This document shows positions 33,424 through 43,179 of a stretch of DNA of 46,429 nucleotides, one piece after another. Numbering within the stretch: the stretch's first letter is position 1; every line of letters begins with the position of its first letter. Under the pieces are notes generated by a model. That model was given only the letters and a program-made list of their open reading frames with translations. It was not told the origin of the DNA and ran no database searches. The DNA comes from Thermodesulfovibrionales bacterium (lineage in GTDB: Bacteria; Nitrospirota; Thermodesulfovibrionia; Thermodesulfovibrionales; UBA9159), in the NCBI GenBank assembly GCA_035686305.1, contig DASRZP010000051.1, forward strand, positions 1 to 46,429, given 5' to 3'. Both the position numbers and the translations under genes were made by a program.

Positions 33424-34595
33424 AGATTATTATAGCAGGAGGCGGGACGGGAGGTCATCTTTTCCCGGGAATCGCTATCGCAGAGGAACTGAAGAAGAGA
33501 GACGGGACAACGGAAGTGACTTTTGTGGGTACGGAGCGCGGCATTGAATCGTCGATCATCCCGAGAGAAGGGTATCCCATACGTTATCTCAGGGCAGAGG
33601 GTCTCGTGGGAAAGTCTCTGTTGAAAAAAGTCACAGGTGCGCTGAGGACGGTCTTTTCCCTGCATGAATCCTATTCTTTGTTAAAGAGGCTGAGACCGGA
33701 CGCAGTCATCGGTGTAGGCGGTTATGCATCATTCGGCCCTGTCCTTGCAGCCCGGTTCTTGTCCGTACCAACGCTCATAGCAGAACAGAATACGATCCCG
33801 GGACTTGCGAACAGGATTTTAGGAAAGATCGCCGACGCCGTCTGTGTCACCTATCATGAGAGCCTCTCCTTTTTCCCGAGGAACAAGACCTTTATAACCG
33901 GGAACCCTATCAGGAACAGGATCCTCTCGGGCGACAGAGAGGGAGCCTATGATCTCTTCAGTCTCGACCGGGGGAGATTCACGATCTTCGTCTTCGGCGG
34001 AAGCGCAGGCGCACGGACCATAAATAATGCGGTATGCGGTGCTTTTCCCTTTGTCAATGACATAAAAGACGGTATCCAGTTTCTCCATCAGACAGGCAAG
34101 GGAGATTACGAGACGGTCCGTGAGACATACCGGAAATGGGGATTCAGAGGGACCGTGACGCCTTTCATACACCAGATGCCCGAGGCCTACGCCGTTGCAG
34201 ACCTCGTTCTCTCAAGGGCCGGTGCAACGACCCTTGCAGAATTGACGGCCTTAGGCAGGCCCGCAATCCTCATACCCTATCCCTTTGCCGCAGCCCATCA
34301 TCAGGAGATGAATGCCGAGAGGCTTTCTGAAATGGGTGCGGTAAGGGTGATCCTCGACCACGAATTGGACGGTGAGACCCTGGCAAGGAACATCAGGGAT
34401 CTTTACAGCGACGCAGGCATGAGGTTCGAGATGCAGAGATCGAGCAGGTCCCTCGGAAGGCCTGATGCAGCACAGAAGGTCGTGGATATTTTGACAAGTC
34501 TCGTGAAGATGTTGGCGGCCGGAAGCGGGCGGCCAAGGCAGAAGGCATTTCAGCGGCATATGAGTAACCACGGAGACACTGAGGCCCTGAGGTAG
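33420..34595 (+). CDS. murG: UDP-GlcNAc transferase MurG (lipid II synthesis)
   Basis: Transfers GlcNAc to lipid I at the inner face of the membrane. Starts MKIIIAGGGTGGHLFPGIAI with the glycine-rich loop, then GVGGYASFGPVLAA, NTIPGLANRILG and SRAGATTLAELTALGRPAIL, the UDP-GlcNAc site. 391 residues; the last 25 or so (after LTSLVKMLAAG) extend past the usual end and are polar, with no visible motif. Followed by a 48-base gap before murC. Confidence 0.95.
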   Translation: MKIIIAGGGTGGHLFPGIAIAEELKKRDGTTEVTFVGTERGIESSIIPREGYPIRYLRAEGLVGKSLLKKVTGALRTVFSLHESYSLLKRLRPDAVIGVGGYASFGPVLAARFLSVPTLIAEQNTIPGLANRILGKIADAVCVTYHESLSFFPRNKTFITGNPIRNRILSGDREGAYDLFSLDRGRFTIFVFGGSAGARTINNAVCGAFPFVNDIKDGIQFLHQTGKGDYETVRETYRKWGFRGTVTPFIHQMPEAYAVADLVLSRAGATTLAELTALGRPAILIPYPFAAAHHQEMNAERLSEMGAVRVILDHELDGETLARNIRDLYSDAGMRFEMQRSSRSLGRPDAAQKVVDILTSLVKMLAAGSGRPRQKAFQRHMSNHGDTEALR

Positions 34596-34643
34596 GCCGG
34601 GGACAAGGGTTCGTGGCAGCGGTGAAGAACAGAGGGAGAAGAG

Positions 34644-36068
34644 ATGTTTGAGCGTTACAGGACCATTCACTTCGTCGGTATCGGCGGAATAGGCATGAGC
34701 GGCATCGCCGAGGTCCTGCACAATCTCGGATACGAAGTGACGGGCTCTGACCTGAAAGAGTCCGAGACGGTTGCAAGGCTCAGGGAACTCGGCATCAGGG
34801 TTTCTTTAGGACACAGGGCTGAAAATATCGATGATGCCCATGTCGTTGTCATCTCATCTGCGGTCTCTGATGAAAATCCTGAGGTCCTCGCAGCGCAGGC
34901 AAGGTCTGTCCCGGTAATCCCGAGGGCCGAGATGCTTGCCGAATTGGGCAGGTTGAAATACAGCGTGCTCATAGCCGGCGCGCATGGGAAGACGACAACG
35001 ACTTCCCTGATCGCCACAATACTCTCGCGCGGCGGCATTGATCCCACGATCATCATAGGGGGCAAGCTCAAATCAACGGGGAGCAATGCAAGGCTCGGAC
35101 AGGGAGACTTCATGGTAGCCGAGGCTGATGAGAGTGACGGCTCTTTCCTCAAGCTCTCACCGACGATCGCGGTAGTGACAAACATCGACCGGGAACATAT
35201 GGATTTCTTCAAGAATATGGATGCCCTGAAGGACGCCTTTGTCTCTTTTGTCAACAAAGTGCCTTTCTACGGATTGTCGATCCTCTGCATCGAGAACCGT
35301 TTTGTCAGGGAGATCCTGCCGAGAATTCACCGGAGGTACATCACCTACGGACTCTCTGAAGATGCCGACGTCATTGCCACCGGTATTCAACCGGGATTCA
35401 TGTCAATATCCTTTCAAGTCCGGTATAAAGGGAAGGACCTCGGCACCTTTTCTGTGCCGACGCCGGGGATCCACAATGTTCTGAACGCCCTCGCCAGCAT
35501 CGCCGTTGGCATCGAACTCAAGATGGAGACCGAAAAGATCAGGGGAGGGTTAAAAAGCTTCAGCGGGATCCAGAGAAGATTCGAATTAAAAGGCGAGGTC
35601 AGGGGTGTGAGGGTCTTTGATGATTATGGTCACCACCCTGCCGAGATAAAGGCTGCCTTGAAGGCTGCAAGGGAATCTCTGCTCAACGCTGAAGGCGGAA
35701 TGGGGCATGGTACATCGAGATCGGGAGAGAGAGGAAGGTTGGTCGTGCTCTTCCAGCCGCACCGGTACACACGGACGAGGGACCTCATGGACGAGTTCTC
35801 CGCTTCCTTTGGCGATGCCGATCTTCTCTATCTCATGGATATTTATGCTGCAGGTGAGAAGCCGATAGCAGGTGTCAGTTCTGTCCGGATGGCTCAGACA
35901 ATTGAGGCAGCGGGACAGGATGTGAGATATGTGGCTGACAGAGCGGCTCTTCTCAAAACCCTTTCAGAGAACCTCAGGCCAGAGGATGTCCTCTTCACGC
36001 TCGGCGCCGGGGATGTCTGGAAGGTTGGAGAAGAGTTGTTGAGAAGGATGCGGGAAGAAGGGAAATGA
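34644..36068 (+). CDS. murC: UDP-N-acetylmuramate--L-alanine ligase
   Basis: Adds the first L-Ala to UDP-MurNAc. HFVGIGGIGMSGIAEVLHNL at the start, ATP loop AGAHGKTTTTSLIATIL, EADESDGSFL and DDYGHHPAEIKAAL are diagnostic. 474 residues. A low-complexity Gly/Arg stretch (NAEGGMGHGTSRSGERGR) lengthens the loop before the FQPHRYTRTRDL motif. GAGGGAGAAGAG lies directly upstream of ATG 34644. Confidence 0.95.
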   Translation: MFERYRTIHFVGIGGIGMSGIAEVLHNLGYEVTGSDLKESETVARLRELGIRVSLGHRAENIDDAHVVVISSAVSDENPEVLAAQARSVPVIPRAEMLAELGRLKYSVLIAGAHGKTTTTSLIATILSRGGIDPTIIIGGKLKSTGSNARLGQGDFMVAEADESDGSFLKLSPTIAVVTNIDREHMDFFKNMDALKDAFVSFVNKVPFYGLSILCIENRFVREILPRIHRRYITYGLSEDADVIATGIQPGFMSISFQVRYKGKDLGTFSVPTPGIHNVLNALASIAVGIELKMETEKIRGGLKSFSGIQRRFELKGEVRGVRVFDDYGHHPAEIKAALKAARESLLNAEGGMGHGTSRSGERGRLVVLFQPHRYTRTRDLMDEFSASFGDADLLYLMDIYAAGEKPIAGVSSVRMAQTIEAAGQDVRYVADRAALLKTLSENLRPEDVLFTLGAGDVWKVGEELLRRMREEGK

Positions 36069-36107
36069 TCTTTTCGAGTCTTGCACCATCCTCGTGATTT
36101 GAACGAG

Positions 36108-37058
36108 ATGATTATGACGGAAGAGAGGAACAGTCTGAGAGAGATGCTGAGGCAGGAGAGGTTCAGAGGGGACGTGCTCTTTGATGAACCGATGAAGAAC
36201 CACACAACCCTGAGGATAGGTGGTAATGCCCAGGCTATGGTGACACCTCAGGATGTTATCTCTCTCAGAAATCTGCTCATGGAGGGGAGAGAGCGGAATA
36301 TCCCTGTGGTCGTTGTGGGAGGCTGCAGCAACCTGCTCGTAACCGATGGAGGGATTGAAGGCATTGTTGTCTCGGCGGCATCTCTTTGCCGCATCCTTGT
36401 CATTGAGGAGAAGGATGATGAGGTGAGGCTCTTTGTCGAGTCAGGTACACCGCTCCAGAAAATGGTCAATCTTTCGAAGGAGAAAGGATACGAAGGGTTG
36501 GAAGGGCTTGCAGGTATCCCCGGATCTGTGGGAGGTGCCGTCAGGGGAAACAGCGGTTCCTTCGGATATGAGATCGGAAACGTTATCGATGCGGTCAGTG
36601 TCATGAACCAGTACGGCAAGCTGTCGCTCCTCGATGCACGGAATCTGACTTTCAGATACCGGTCGATCGATATCCCTGACGAATGCATGATCCTCAGTGT
36701 AAACATGAGACTGAAAAAGGGCGATGCTCATGGTGTGGCAAAGAGTATTAACGATTTCCTCCTCGAAAAGAGAACGAAACAGCCCATAGGGGCATGGTCT
36801 GCGGGCTGCGTCTTTAAGAACCCCGAAGGGGCATACGCAGGAAAGCTCATCGATGAAGCCGGATGCAAGGGGATGAGACGGGGAGACGTAGAGGTGAGCG
36901 GTCTGCACGCAAACTTTTTCATCAACAGGGGCGAGGGGAGGGCCTCGGATTTCCTTGCCCTTATGGACGAGGTCAGGGAGAGGGTGATGAAGGCCTTTGG
37001 CATCGAGCTGGAGCGGGAGATCAAGATCGTAGGGAGAGATAGAGACCATGCAGACTGA
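36108..37058 (+). CDS. murB: UDP-N-acetylenolpyruvoylglucosamine reductase
   Basis: FAD enzyme that reduces enolpyruvyl-UDP-GlcNAc to UDP-MurNAc. FAD site VVVGGCSNLLVTDGGIEG and GIPGSVGGAVRGNSGSFGYE; catalytic region SAGCVFKNPEGAYAGKLIDE. The general acid position usually holds Ser (SAGSVF or GSFFKNP); here it is Cys, about residue 234. ATG 36108 or 36114 is preferred; TTG 36081 would extend it upstream without a better ribosome site. 316 residues, of the shorter type lacking the E. coli insertion. A 39-base gap separates it from murC. Confidence 0.93.
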   Translation: MIMTEERNSLREMLRQERFRGDVLFDEPMKNHTTLRIGGNAQAMVTPQDVISLRNLLMEGRERNIPVVVVGGCSNLLVTDGGIEGIVVSAASLCRILVIEEKDDEVRLFVESGTPLQKMVNLSKEKGYEGLEGLAGIPGSVGGAVRGNSGSFGYEIGNVIDAVSVMNQYGKLSLLDARNLTFRYRSIDIPDECMILSVNMRLKKGDAHGVAKSINDFLLEKRTKQPIGAWSAGCVFKNPEGAYAGKLIDEAGCKGMRRGDVEVSGLHANFFINRGEGRASDFLALMDEVRERVMKAFGIELEREIKIVGRDRDHAD

Positions 37059-37103
37059 GACGTGCAAGAGTGGGAGTCTGAAATCAGCTGTCACGGAAGA
37101 ATC

Positions 37104-38060
37104 ATGGCGGTGACGGACAAGCGGATCGGTGTATTGATGGGCGGTACCTCAACCGAAAGGGAGGTCTCGCTGAAGAGCGGAACGGCTGTCTTGAATGCAT
37201 TGAAGGGCCTCGGCTACGATGTCCATCCGATCGATGTCGGCCGTGACGTCTGCGAGGTCCTGAAGAGGGAGAGGATTGAGATTGCCTTTCTTGTCCTTCA
37301 CGGCGGCCACGGAGAGAACGGAGACCTACAGGGTCTCCTTGAGGTTATGGGGATCCCTTACACCGGCTCAGGGGTTCTTGCCTCTGCCCTCGCTATGGAC
37401 AAGGAGGCGGCAAAGAAGATCTTCCTTTACCACGGCATCCCTGTGCCGCCCTTCACAATGATGAGCAAGGGGGCTTTTGTCAAGGGGAAATCTGATATGG
37501 AGGAGAAGAAAATCCCGGCTTTAGCCTTTGGATTGCCATGGGTTGTCAAGCCCGCTTCTGAGGGCTCGAGCATAGGCGTAAGCATCATAAAGGATGAAGA
37601 TGCATTTCCTTCGGCGCTAGAGAATGCCTTCGTATTCGGTCACAGGGCGATCATCGAAAAATATGTCGAAGGCAGAGAGGTCCAGATAGGCATACTCGGC
37701 GAGAGAGTCCTTGGGGCGGTAGAGGTGAGACCGAAGGCGGGGTTTTACAATTACGAGGCGAAATATACCGCCGGTCTCACCGAGTATATCCTCCCGTCCG
37801 ATATACCGGCAGACACCCTTAAGAGGACCGAGGAGGTCGCGCTCGCAGCGCATCTGGCATTGGGATGCAGAGGCGTCACACGGGTTGATACGATCATTGA
37901 CGGAGCCGGCAACCCCAACGTCCTTGAGGTGAATACTATCCCGGGCATGACGGAGACGAGCCTTCTGCCGAAGATTGCGCAGCAGTCTGGTCTCTCTTTC
38001 CCGGCGCTCATGGAAGCCATTCTCGGAGAGACGATCATTGAGGGCAAGGGTGGGAGATGA
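37104..38060 (+). CDS. ddl: D-alanine--D-alanine ligase
   Basis: ATP-grasp ligase supplying D-Ala-D-Ala to Mur[21 protein letters not shown] at the start, [32 protein letters not shown] and [19 protein letters not shown] at the end. ATG 37104 ([10 protein letters not shown]) has GGAAG upstream; a GTG at 37062 would add 14 unlike residues. 318 residues, normal. Overlaps ftsQ by four bases (ATGA). Confidence 0.95.
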   Translation: MAVTDKRIGVLMGGTSTEREVSLKSGTAVLNALKGLGYDVHPIDVGRDVCEVLKRERIEIAFLVLHGGHGENGDLQGLLEVMGIPYTGSGVLASALAMDKEAAKKIFLYHGIPVPPFTMMSKGAFVKGKSDMEEKKIPALAFGLPWVVKPASEGSSIGVSIIKDEDAFPSALENAFVFGHRAIIEKYVEGREVQIGILGERVLGAVEVRPKAGFYNYEAKYTAGLTEYILPSDIPADTLKRTEEVALAAHLALGCRGVTRVDTIIDGAGNPNVLEVNTIPGMTETSLLPKIAQQSGLSFPALMEAILGETIIEGKGGR

Positions 38061-38830
38061 AAAGGATTTCGGGAAAGAAACAGGTGAAGCCCGTCCGTAA
38101 GCTCAGGCTTAAAGAACGATATCTTGTTCTGGGCGTCCTCATCCTCCTCGTGTGTGCAGGCATTGTCCTGAGCATCGCGATCTCCAGGGCAAGCTCTCGG
38201 GTCTTCCGGGTGAAGGAGATCCTCGTCACCGGCAACAGACATCTTTCGGATTCAGAGATCAGAACCATGGCCGGTGTGAAGATGGGTGACGGTCTCCTGA
38301 CGGTCTCGAAGAAGAAGGTATCAGAACGGATGCTCCGGTCCCCCTGGGTCAAGGCAGCAAGTGTGAGAAAGGATTTTCCCGACAGACTCATGATAAGGAT
38401 TTATGAAGCGACGCCCTTTGCGATCCTTGATAAGAAAGGACAATCCTTCCTCATCGATGAAAAGGGCGGTATCCTTGAGAAGATGAATGAAGACCCTGTC
38501 CCCTTCCTTCCGGTCATCACTGCCGATCCTGAAAAGATGCGCGAGAACTTCGTCGAGGCGATCAGGCTCGCAGGCGTCATAAAGGATAAAAAGATTGCCA
38601 CAGAGCGCGGACGCGTCGAGATTGTTGCGAACGGGAAGGGCCCCGAGGATCTGGCAGTCATCGTGGACAGCGTGGTCATCAAGATTGGGTTCGGGGACTA
38701 TGAGCAGAAACTCGAAAGACTCTTCGCCCTCGATGGTGAGATAAAGAAGCGCGCCGTCTCTGTTGATTACGTGGATCTCAGGTTCGCAAACAGGGTCGTC
38801 GTGAAGCCGATGAACGAGGTGATCAGGTGA
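38057..38830 (+). CDS. ftsQ: cell division protein FtsQ
   Basis: Bitopic division protein that organises the FtsQLB complex. A basic cytosolic N-terminus ([20 protein letters not shown]) precedes one transmembrane helix ([20 protein letters not shown]) and a periplasmic POTRA domain ([40 protein letters not shown]). 257 residues. Place between ddl and ftsA is conserved. Confidence 0.92.
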   Translation: MKRISGKKQVKPVRKLRLKERYLVLGVLILLVCAGIVLSIAISRASSRVFRVKEILVTGNRHLSDSEIRTMAGVKMGDGLLTVSKKKVSERMLRSPWVKAASVRKDFPDRLMIRIYEATPFAILDKKGQSFLIDEKGGILEKMNEDPVPFLPVITADPEKMRENFVEAIRLAGVIKDKKIATERGRVEIVANGKGPEDLAVIVDSVVIKIGFGDYEQKLERLFALDGEIKKRAVSVDYVDLRFANRVVVKPMNEVIR

Positions 38831-40056
38831 TGCCGGCAAGGGGAGGGACGGGCAAGACCGTTGTCGGCCTCGATGTCGGCACGACAAAAATATGCGCCAT
38901 TGTCGGGAAAGAGGAGATGGGTAAGGTCGAGATCGTGGCTGTTGGACTGTCGCCTTCAGCAGGGTTGAGAAAGGGTGTTGTCGTTGATATGGATCTCACC
39001 ACCGGTTCCATTGTAAAGGCGATCAGGGATGCATCGGACAAGGCGGGATTTCCCATCCGTTCTGTTTATGTCGGAATAGCAGGGGGACACATCAAGGGAT
39101 TCACCGGGAGCGGGGCGATTGCACTGAAGGACGGGATCGTGAAGGAAGAGGATGTCGAAAGGCTCATGGACTCTGCAGGCGCCGTGTATGTTCCTGTAGA
39201 AAGGGACGTACTCCACGTGATCTCGGCCGGTTACCGGCTCGATGGCCGCAACGGGATCATAGATCCTGTCGGCCTGGCCGGAACGAGGCTCGAGGCAAAT
39301 GTCCATATCGTTACCGGATCGGTGACATCAGTCCAGAACCTCGTCACCTGCTGCACGAAGGCAGGCGTCAGTATCCTGGATATCGTCCTTGAACCCCTGG
39401 CATCGGCAGAGGCCGTGCTCAGCAAAACAGAGAAGAAAAGAGGAGTTGTGCTCGTAGACATCGGGGGCGGCACAACGGACGTCGCCTTTTATCGGGACGG
39501 AGTGTTGCGCCACACGGCAGTCCTCTCAATCGGTGGAAACCATCTCACAAATGATATCGCCGTCGGCCTCAACGTCCCTGTTGAGGAGGCCGAGAAGATC
39601 AAGAAGGCTTACGGATATGCCACGGTCGGCATAACTGACAGGATGGAAGACCTGCCCGAGACGATCGAAATCAGCGATGGCGACGGAAAAGCTACGAAGG
39701 TTCCATTGCAGTATCTTGCCGGAATTATCCAGGCGCGATGCGAGGAATTTATCGGCCTGGTCAAGAAGGAGATGGAGCAAGTCTCGTACGGTATTGAGAG
39801 ATCGACAATTGTCCTGACCGGCGGCACATCTCTCCTGAGAGGGATCAAAGACCTGACAGAGGAGATATTCGGTCTTCCCGTAAAGATCGGCATGCCGGAA
39901 GGTGTTATGGACAGAGGCCTCGTTCACAGCCCCATCTATGCAACAGGGGTCGGCTTAGTCAGGTATGGCCTCGCCAATTATGCTCAGCCTGCGCTCGAAT
40001 CTTCGGCGATCATGGAGCGAATGAAAAAGTGGGTCAGCGGTTTTTTGAATAAATAA
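38830..40056 (+). CDS. ftsA: cell division protein FtsA
   Basis: Actin-like ATPase that tethers FtsZ to the membrane. VVGLDVGTTKICAIVG (phosphate 1), the SHS2 region VDMDLTTGSIVKAIRDA, VLVDIGGGTTDVAFYRDG (phosphate 2) and VLTGGTSLLRGIKDL (adenosine site). The C-terminal amphipathic membrane helix is visible (ERMKKWVSGFLNK). Starts at ATG 38830, overlapping the ftsQ stop; GTG 38827 is an alternative. 408 residues. Confidence 0.95.
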   Translation: MPARGGTGKTVVGLDVGTTKICAIVGKEEMGKVEIVAVGLSPSAGLRKGVVVDMDLTTGSIVKAIRDASDKAGFPIRSVYVGIAGGHIKGFTGSGAIALKDGIVKEEDVERLMDSAGAVYVPVERDVLHVISAGYRLDGRNGIIDPVGLAGTRLEANVHIVTGSVTSVQNLVTCCTKAGVSILDIVLEPLASAEAVLSKTEKKRGVVLVDIGGGTTDVAFYRDGVLRHTAVLSIGGNHLTNDIAVGLNVPVEEAEKIKKAYGYATVGITDRMEDLPETIEISDGDGKATKVPLQYLAGIIQARCEEFIGLVKKEMEQVSYGIERSTIVLTGGTSLLRGIKDLTEEIFGLPVKIGMPEGVMDRGLVHSPIYATGVGLVRYGLANYAQPALESSAIMERMKKWVSGFLNK

Positions 40057-40076
40057 GAGAGGAAGAGGAGGTATGC

Positions 40077-41243
40077 ATGTTCGAAATCGATGATGTAAAA
40101 GGGCAGACAGCAAGGATCAAGGTCGTAGGAGTGGGCGGGGCAGGAGGCAATGCTATCAACAACATGATCTCCTCAAATCTTCAGGGGGTAGACTTTGTCG
40201 CCGTAAACACAGACACCCAGGTCCTCGAGTCGTCCCTGGCGCCGATAAAGGTTCAGATCGGGGCATCCATAACAAGGGGGCTCGGCGCCGGTGCGGACCC
40301 GCAGATAGGGAGGCAGTCGGCCCTTGAGGACAGGAATGCCCTCGCCGAAGTGCTCGGAGGCTCCGATCTTGTCTTTATAACGGCAGGTATGGGCGGGGGC
40401 ACCGGCACCGGCGCTTCGCCCATCATTGCGGGCATCGCAAAGGAATTGGGCGCGCTGACCGTGGCGATCGTGACAAAGCCGTTCTTCTTTGAAGGTAAAC
40501 CGAGGGCTGCGAAGGCAGAAGAGGGGATAAAGGAACTCAAGGCTCATGTCGACACCCTCATCGTGATTCCTAATGACAGGATAGCCCTTGTTGTCGAGAA
40601 GAAGGTCTCTTTCCACAAAGGATTCGCCGCAACCGATGAGGTCCTTAAACAGGCTATTCAGGGCATATCCGATATCATCCTCACGCCGGGATTGATCAAC
40701 GTCGATTTTGCCGACGTGCGGGCAACGATGGAGGGGGCAGGCAGGGCTGTTATGGGCGTCGGCACCGGAAAGGGTGAAGGCGCTGCAGTGGAGGCTGCAA
40801 AAAAGGCGATTACAAATCCGTTGCTTGAGGATTCCTCCATAGAAGGGGCGAGGGGAATTCTCATCAATATTACCGGAGGCCCTGAACTCTCCATAGGTGA
40901 TGTCATGGAGGCAGCCTCGATCATTAACGATATGGCCCATGAAGGGGCAAAGATAACCTTCGGTACTGTCGTAAACCCCGACGCCGAAGATGAAGTAAAG
41001 ATTACGGTCATAGCAACGGGTTTTGACGAGAAAAAGGAGAAGGTCGAACTTCCACAGGTCAAGAAGTGGGCTCCGGTAAGGGAACCATTATCTTACCGGG
41101 GTTCTGAAAGGGTCCTCGCCAAGAACCTTGTTCCGAAGAACATCAGTTTTGACAGTCTGGGTGAGGGCTCTCACCTCATTCCTTATGAAGATCCCCTCGA
41201 TGTCCCCACCTTCCTGAGGAACGCACCTCAAAGGACGATGTAG
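40077..41243 (+). CDS. ftsZ: cell division GTPase FtsZ
   Basis: Tubulin-like GTPase that forms the Z ring. The 388-residue protein has VVGVGGAGGNAINNMI, the GTP loop ITAGMGGGTGTGASPIIAG, and a short linker ending in the conserved tail LDVPTFLRN that binds FtsA. AGAGGAGG lies just before ATG 40077. It ends the 19-kb dcw operon; 29 bases after its stop a GC-rich hairpin follows. Confidence 0.97.
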   Translation: MFEIDDVKGQTARIKVVGVGGAGGNAINNMISSNLQGVDFVAVNTDTQVLESSLAPIKVQIGASITRGLGAGADPQIGRQSALEDRNALAEVLGGSDLVFITAGMGGGTGTGASPIIAGIAKELGALTVAIVTKPFFFEGKPRAAKAEEGIKELKAHVDTLIVIPNDRIALVVEKKVSFHKGFAATDEVLKQAIQGISDIILTPGLINVDFADVRATMEGAGRAVMGVGTGKGEGAAVEAAKKAITNPLLEDSSIEGARGILINITGGPELSIGDVMEAASIINDMAHEGAKITFGTVVNPDAEDEVKITVIATGFDEKKEKVELPQVKKWAPVREPLSYRGSERVLAKNLVPKNISFDSLGEGSHLIPYEDPLDVPTFLRNAPQRTM

Positions 41244-41271
41244 CTTTTCCCTTTCCTTTCCCCCATCACAT

Positions 41272-41297
41272 GGGGCCTCCATCCCCCCGGAGGCCCC
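41272..41297 (+). terminator. GC-rich hairpin after ftsZ (terminator-like, no U-run)
   Basis: GGGGCCTCC (41272-41280) and GGAGGCCCC (41289-41297) form a perfect nine-base-pair stem around an eight-base loop. It lies 29 bases after the ftsZ stop and faces a converging gene, which suits a terminator. What follows is C/T-rich without a run of T, so efficiency is uncertain. Confidence 0.5.
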
Positions 41298-41583
41298 TCC
41301 CTCCTCTGTGATTATCCCGACCACATAATCCTAAGAACGGTCTGTCCTGGAGAGGCGCTTACGGTCCGCATAAGCTGACCAGCCAATAACCCCGAATCTT
41401 GCCTTCGAATCGGACGTCGACCGCGGCCGTGTGCAAGATGGGGGAAGTCACTTTCGGTAAAGTCCTTCTTGGAGTACCTCGTTGCGGAAATCTCATCGCG
41501 GGTACAGGGCTTCGATACATGCCTGCCTTACCACCGTTTGCAATGGTAGGGTTATGTTTAACGTGTCCAGAGATCCGTTGAGG
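41298..41583. other. non-coding stretch between converging ftsZ and HNH genes, origin unknown
   Basis: I find no recognisable gene. On the minus strand a frame is open from about 41555 to a stop near 41367 (ending VDVRFEGKIRGYWLVSLCGP) but it has no ribosome site and no family I know. TACCA (41533) pairs with TGGTA (41547) as a short hairpin. The composition is unlike the neighbouring coding DNA, and the region could be a relic of an inserted element. Confidence 0.3.
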
Positions 41584-41928
41584 CTATGTCTGTCCCCTGC
41601 CTTTCCCTTTCAGATAATCTCCAAGCAATCCCCTGCTGTGCTCGTCGTCGTGGCAGTAGATGCAAAGGTTCTCCCAGTTCGAACCGTCGGGGGGATTATT
41701 CCTGGGGTTTCCATCTTTATGGTGGACGGTCAAGAGATGACGGTCCTTGTGGTAGAACTCTCTTCCGCATTTTGCGCAGATCAGGCCGTGGACCTTCAGT
41801 GAGCGCTCCCGGTAATCGGTGGGAGTAAGGGTGCTCTCCTTCAATTCCCTGACGATTTCGGCAGCCGTCTTATCTCCTGCGGGTTTTTGCGACCGGGGTC
41901 TTCTGAATGGTATTCTTCTTCTGACCAT
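41584..41928 (-). CDS. HNH nuclease family protein (YajD-like)
   Basis: A 114-residue protein with a basic N-terminus (VRRRIPFRRPRSQKPAGDK) and a zinc HNH core: CAKCGREF, then LTVHHKDGNPRNNPPDGSNW and LCIYCHDDEHSRG. The paired CxxC motifs bind zinc, and the HH and later N/H form the beta-beta-alpha metal nuclease site. It resembles E. coli YajD, whose role is not established. ATG 41928 has AAGGAAC upstream. It follows the aldo/keto reductase gene by 42 bases on the same strand and may be co-transcribed. Confidence 0.87.
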   Translation of the reverse strand: MVRRRIPFRRPRSQKPAGDKTAAEIVRELKESTLTPTDYRERSLKVHGLICAKCGREFYHKDRHLLTVHHKDGNPRNNPPDGSNWENLCIYCHDDEHSRGLLGDYLKGKGRGQT

Positions 41929-41970
41929 GGTATCTGTTCCTTAAGTGCAGCATCCTCTCGGTTCGGCTGA

Positions 41971-42921
41971 TCAATAGGCGCTCTCTTTGTCCAGGAGTTC
42001 TATCGAAGAGCGGTCCAATGCAAGTTCAGGAGCCCCGGTGATATCCTTTAGTTGTTCGAGGCTTGTGGCACTTGCAATGGCGGCGGTAATGCCCGGACGT
42101 GCAATGAGCCAGGCAAGAGCGACACGTGCCGGAGTTGCATTACGGCTCTTTGCCACAAACTCCAGGGCCTGGAGGATCCGGAATCCCCTATCGTTCAGAT
42201 ATCTTCTGACGAATTCGCTTCGGACGCTCTTTGATAGATCATCTTCTGATCGATACTTGGCTGACAGAAACCCGCTGGCCAGCGAGAAGTAGGTGATCAC
42301 GCCCAATCCCTTTTCACGGCAGAAGGGCTCAAGCTTCGTCTCATAGTCGGCACGGTCATAGAGATTATAGAGGGGCTGGAGACTTTGGTAGCTCGGATAC
42401 CCCAGTCTTTCGCTCACCTGCAAAGCCTGAGAGAGCCGCTCTGCGCTGTAGTTCGAGGCGCCGATCGCCCTCACTTTCCCCTCCTTGGTCAATCGAGCAT
42501 ATGCCTCGAGGGTCTCTTCCAAGGGCGTTTCCGGATCATCGGTATGTGACTGATAGAGATCAATATAGTCTGTCTGGAGGCGTCGCAGCGAATCCTCTGC
42601 TGCACGGAGAATGTAGGACTTTGAGAGTCCCCTCTTCTTCGGCCCCATTTCCATGCCGACCTTCGTGGCGATGACGACCTTCTTCCGGTTCCCCCTTCGC
42701 TTCAGCCATTTCCCGATTATGGTCTCCGATTCCCCTCCCTTGTTGCCCGGAACCCACCTGGAGTAAGTATCTGCGGTATCGATAGCATTGAACCCTGACT
42801 CCACAAAGGCATCGAGCAACGTGAATGACGACGGCTCATCAACAGTCCATCCAAAGACGTTGCCCCCAAAAAAGAGCGGAGACACCTCCAATCCCGAATT
42901 TCCAAGCTTCCGCTTCTTCAT
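41971..42921 (-). CDS. aldo/keto reductase
   Basis: NADPH-dependent oxidoreductase of the AKR superfamily, probably cytosolic. The 316-residue TIM barrel has the catalytic set in order: FNAIDTADTYSRW (Asp, Tyr), VVIATKVG (Lys) and DLYQSHTDDP (His), plus AIGASNYSAERLSQAL and the cofactor region IARPGITAAIASATSLEQ. ATG 42921 (MKKRKLGNSGLEVSPLFFG) has GGAAGGA five bases upstream; a longer frame to 42999 is unlikely. Substrate cannot be told from sequence; the AKR11/12-like pattern is common in stress and sugar metabolism. Confidence 0.92.
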   Translation of the reverse strand: MKKRKLGNSGLEVSPLFFGGNVFGWTVDEPSSFTLLDAFVESGFNAIDTADTYSRWVPGNKGGESETIIGKWLKRRGNRKKVVIATKVGMEMGPKKRGLSKSYILRAAEDSLRRLQTDYIDLYQSHTDDPETPLEETLEAYARLTKEGKVRAIGASNYSAERLSQALQVSERLGYPSYQSLQPLYNLYDRADYETKLEPFCREKGLGVITYFSLASGFLSAKYRSEDDLSKSVRSEFVRRYLNDRGFRILQALEFVAKSRNATPARVALAWLIARPGITAAIASATSLEQLKDITGAPELALDRSSIELLDKESAY

Positions 42922-42950
42922 CGTGTCCTTCCCCGCACCCTTTTGTCTCC

Positions 42951-42979
42951 ATTGTATCACTCCCGAAAAACCCGGGCAA
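42951..42979 (-). promoter_or_regulatory. promoter of the aldo/keto reductase gene
   Basis: On the minus strand TACAAT (42951-42956) preceded by TGA makes an extended -10 (TGATACAAT). TTGCCC (42974-42979) at 17 bases is a weak -35. Transcription would start near 42944, about 23 bases before the ATG. Confidence 0.5.
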
Positions 42980-43179
42980 GTCAAAGAAATGTGGCCCACA
43001 AATTCTTAACCTTAATGGTTACAAAGAACAGTCAGGCAGGCATGGATGGGAGCCCTGTACATGCGATGAGATTCCAATGAGGTTTACGGACTGGCTCTTT
43101 CTTCATAATCCCTTCACAATAATCTTTTAGAAAATAGATACGGAAATCTTGAGGCTGTCGAAAATAAAGGAGGAGAGAG

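Noticed and set aside
41399-41581. Plus-strand 60-codon frame starting with TTG after ftsZ
   Set aside because: No ribosome site, no known family, and located in a convergent intergenic region.
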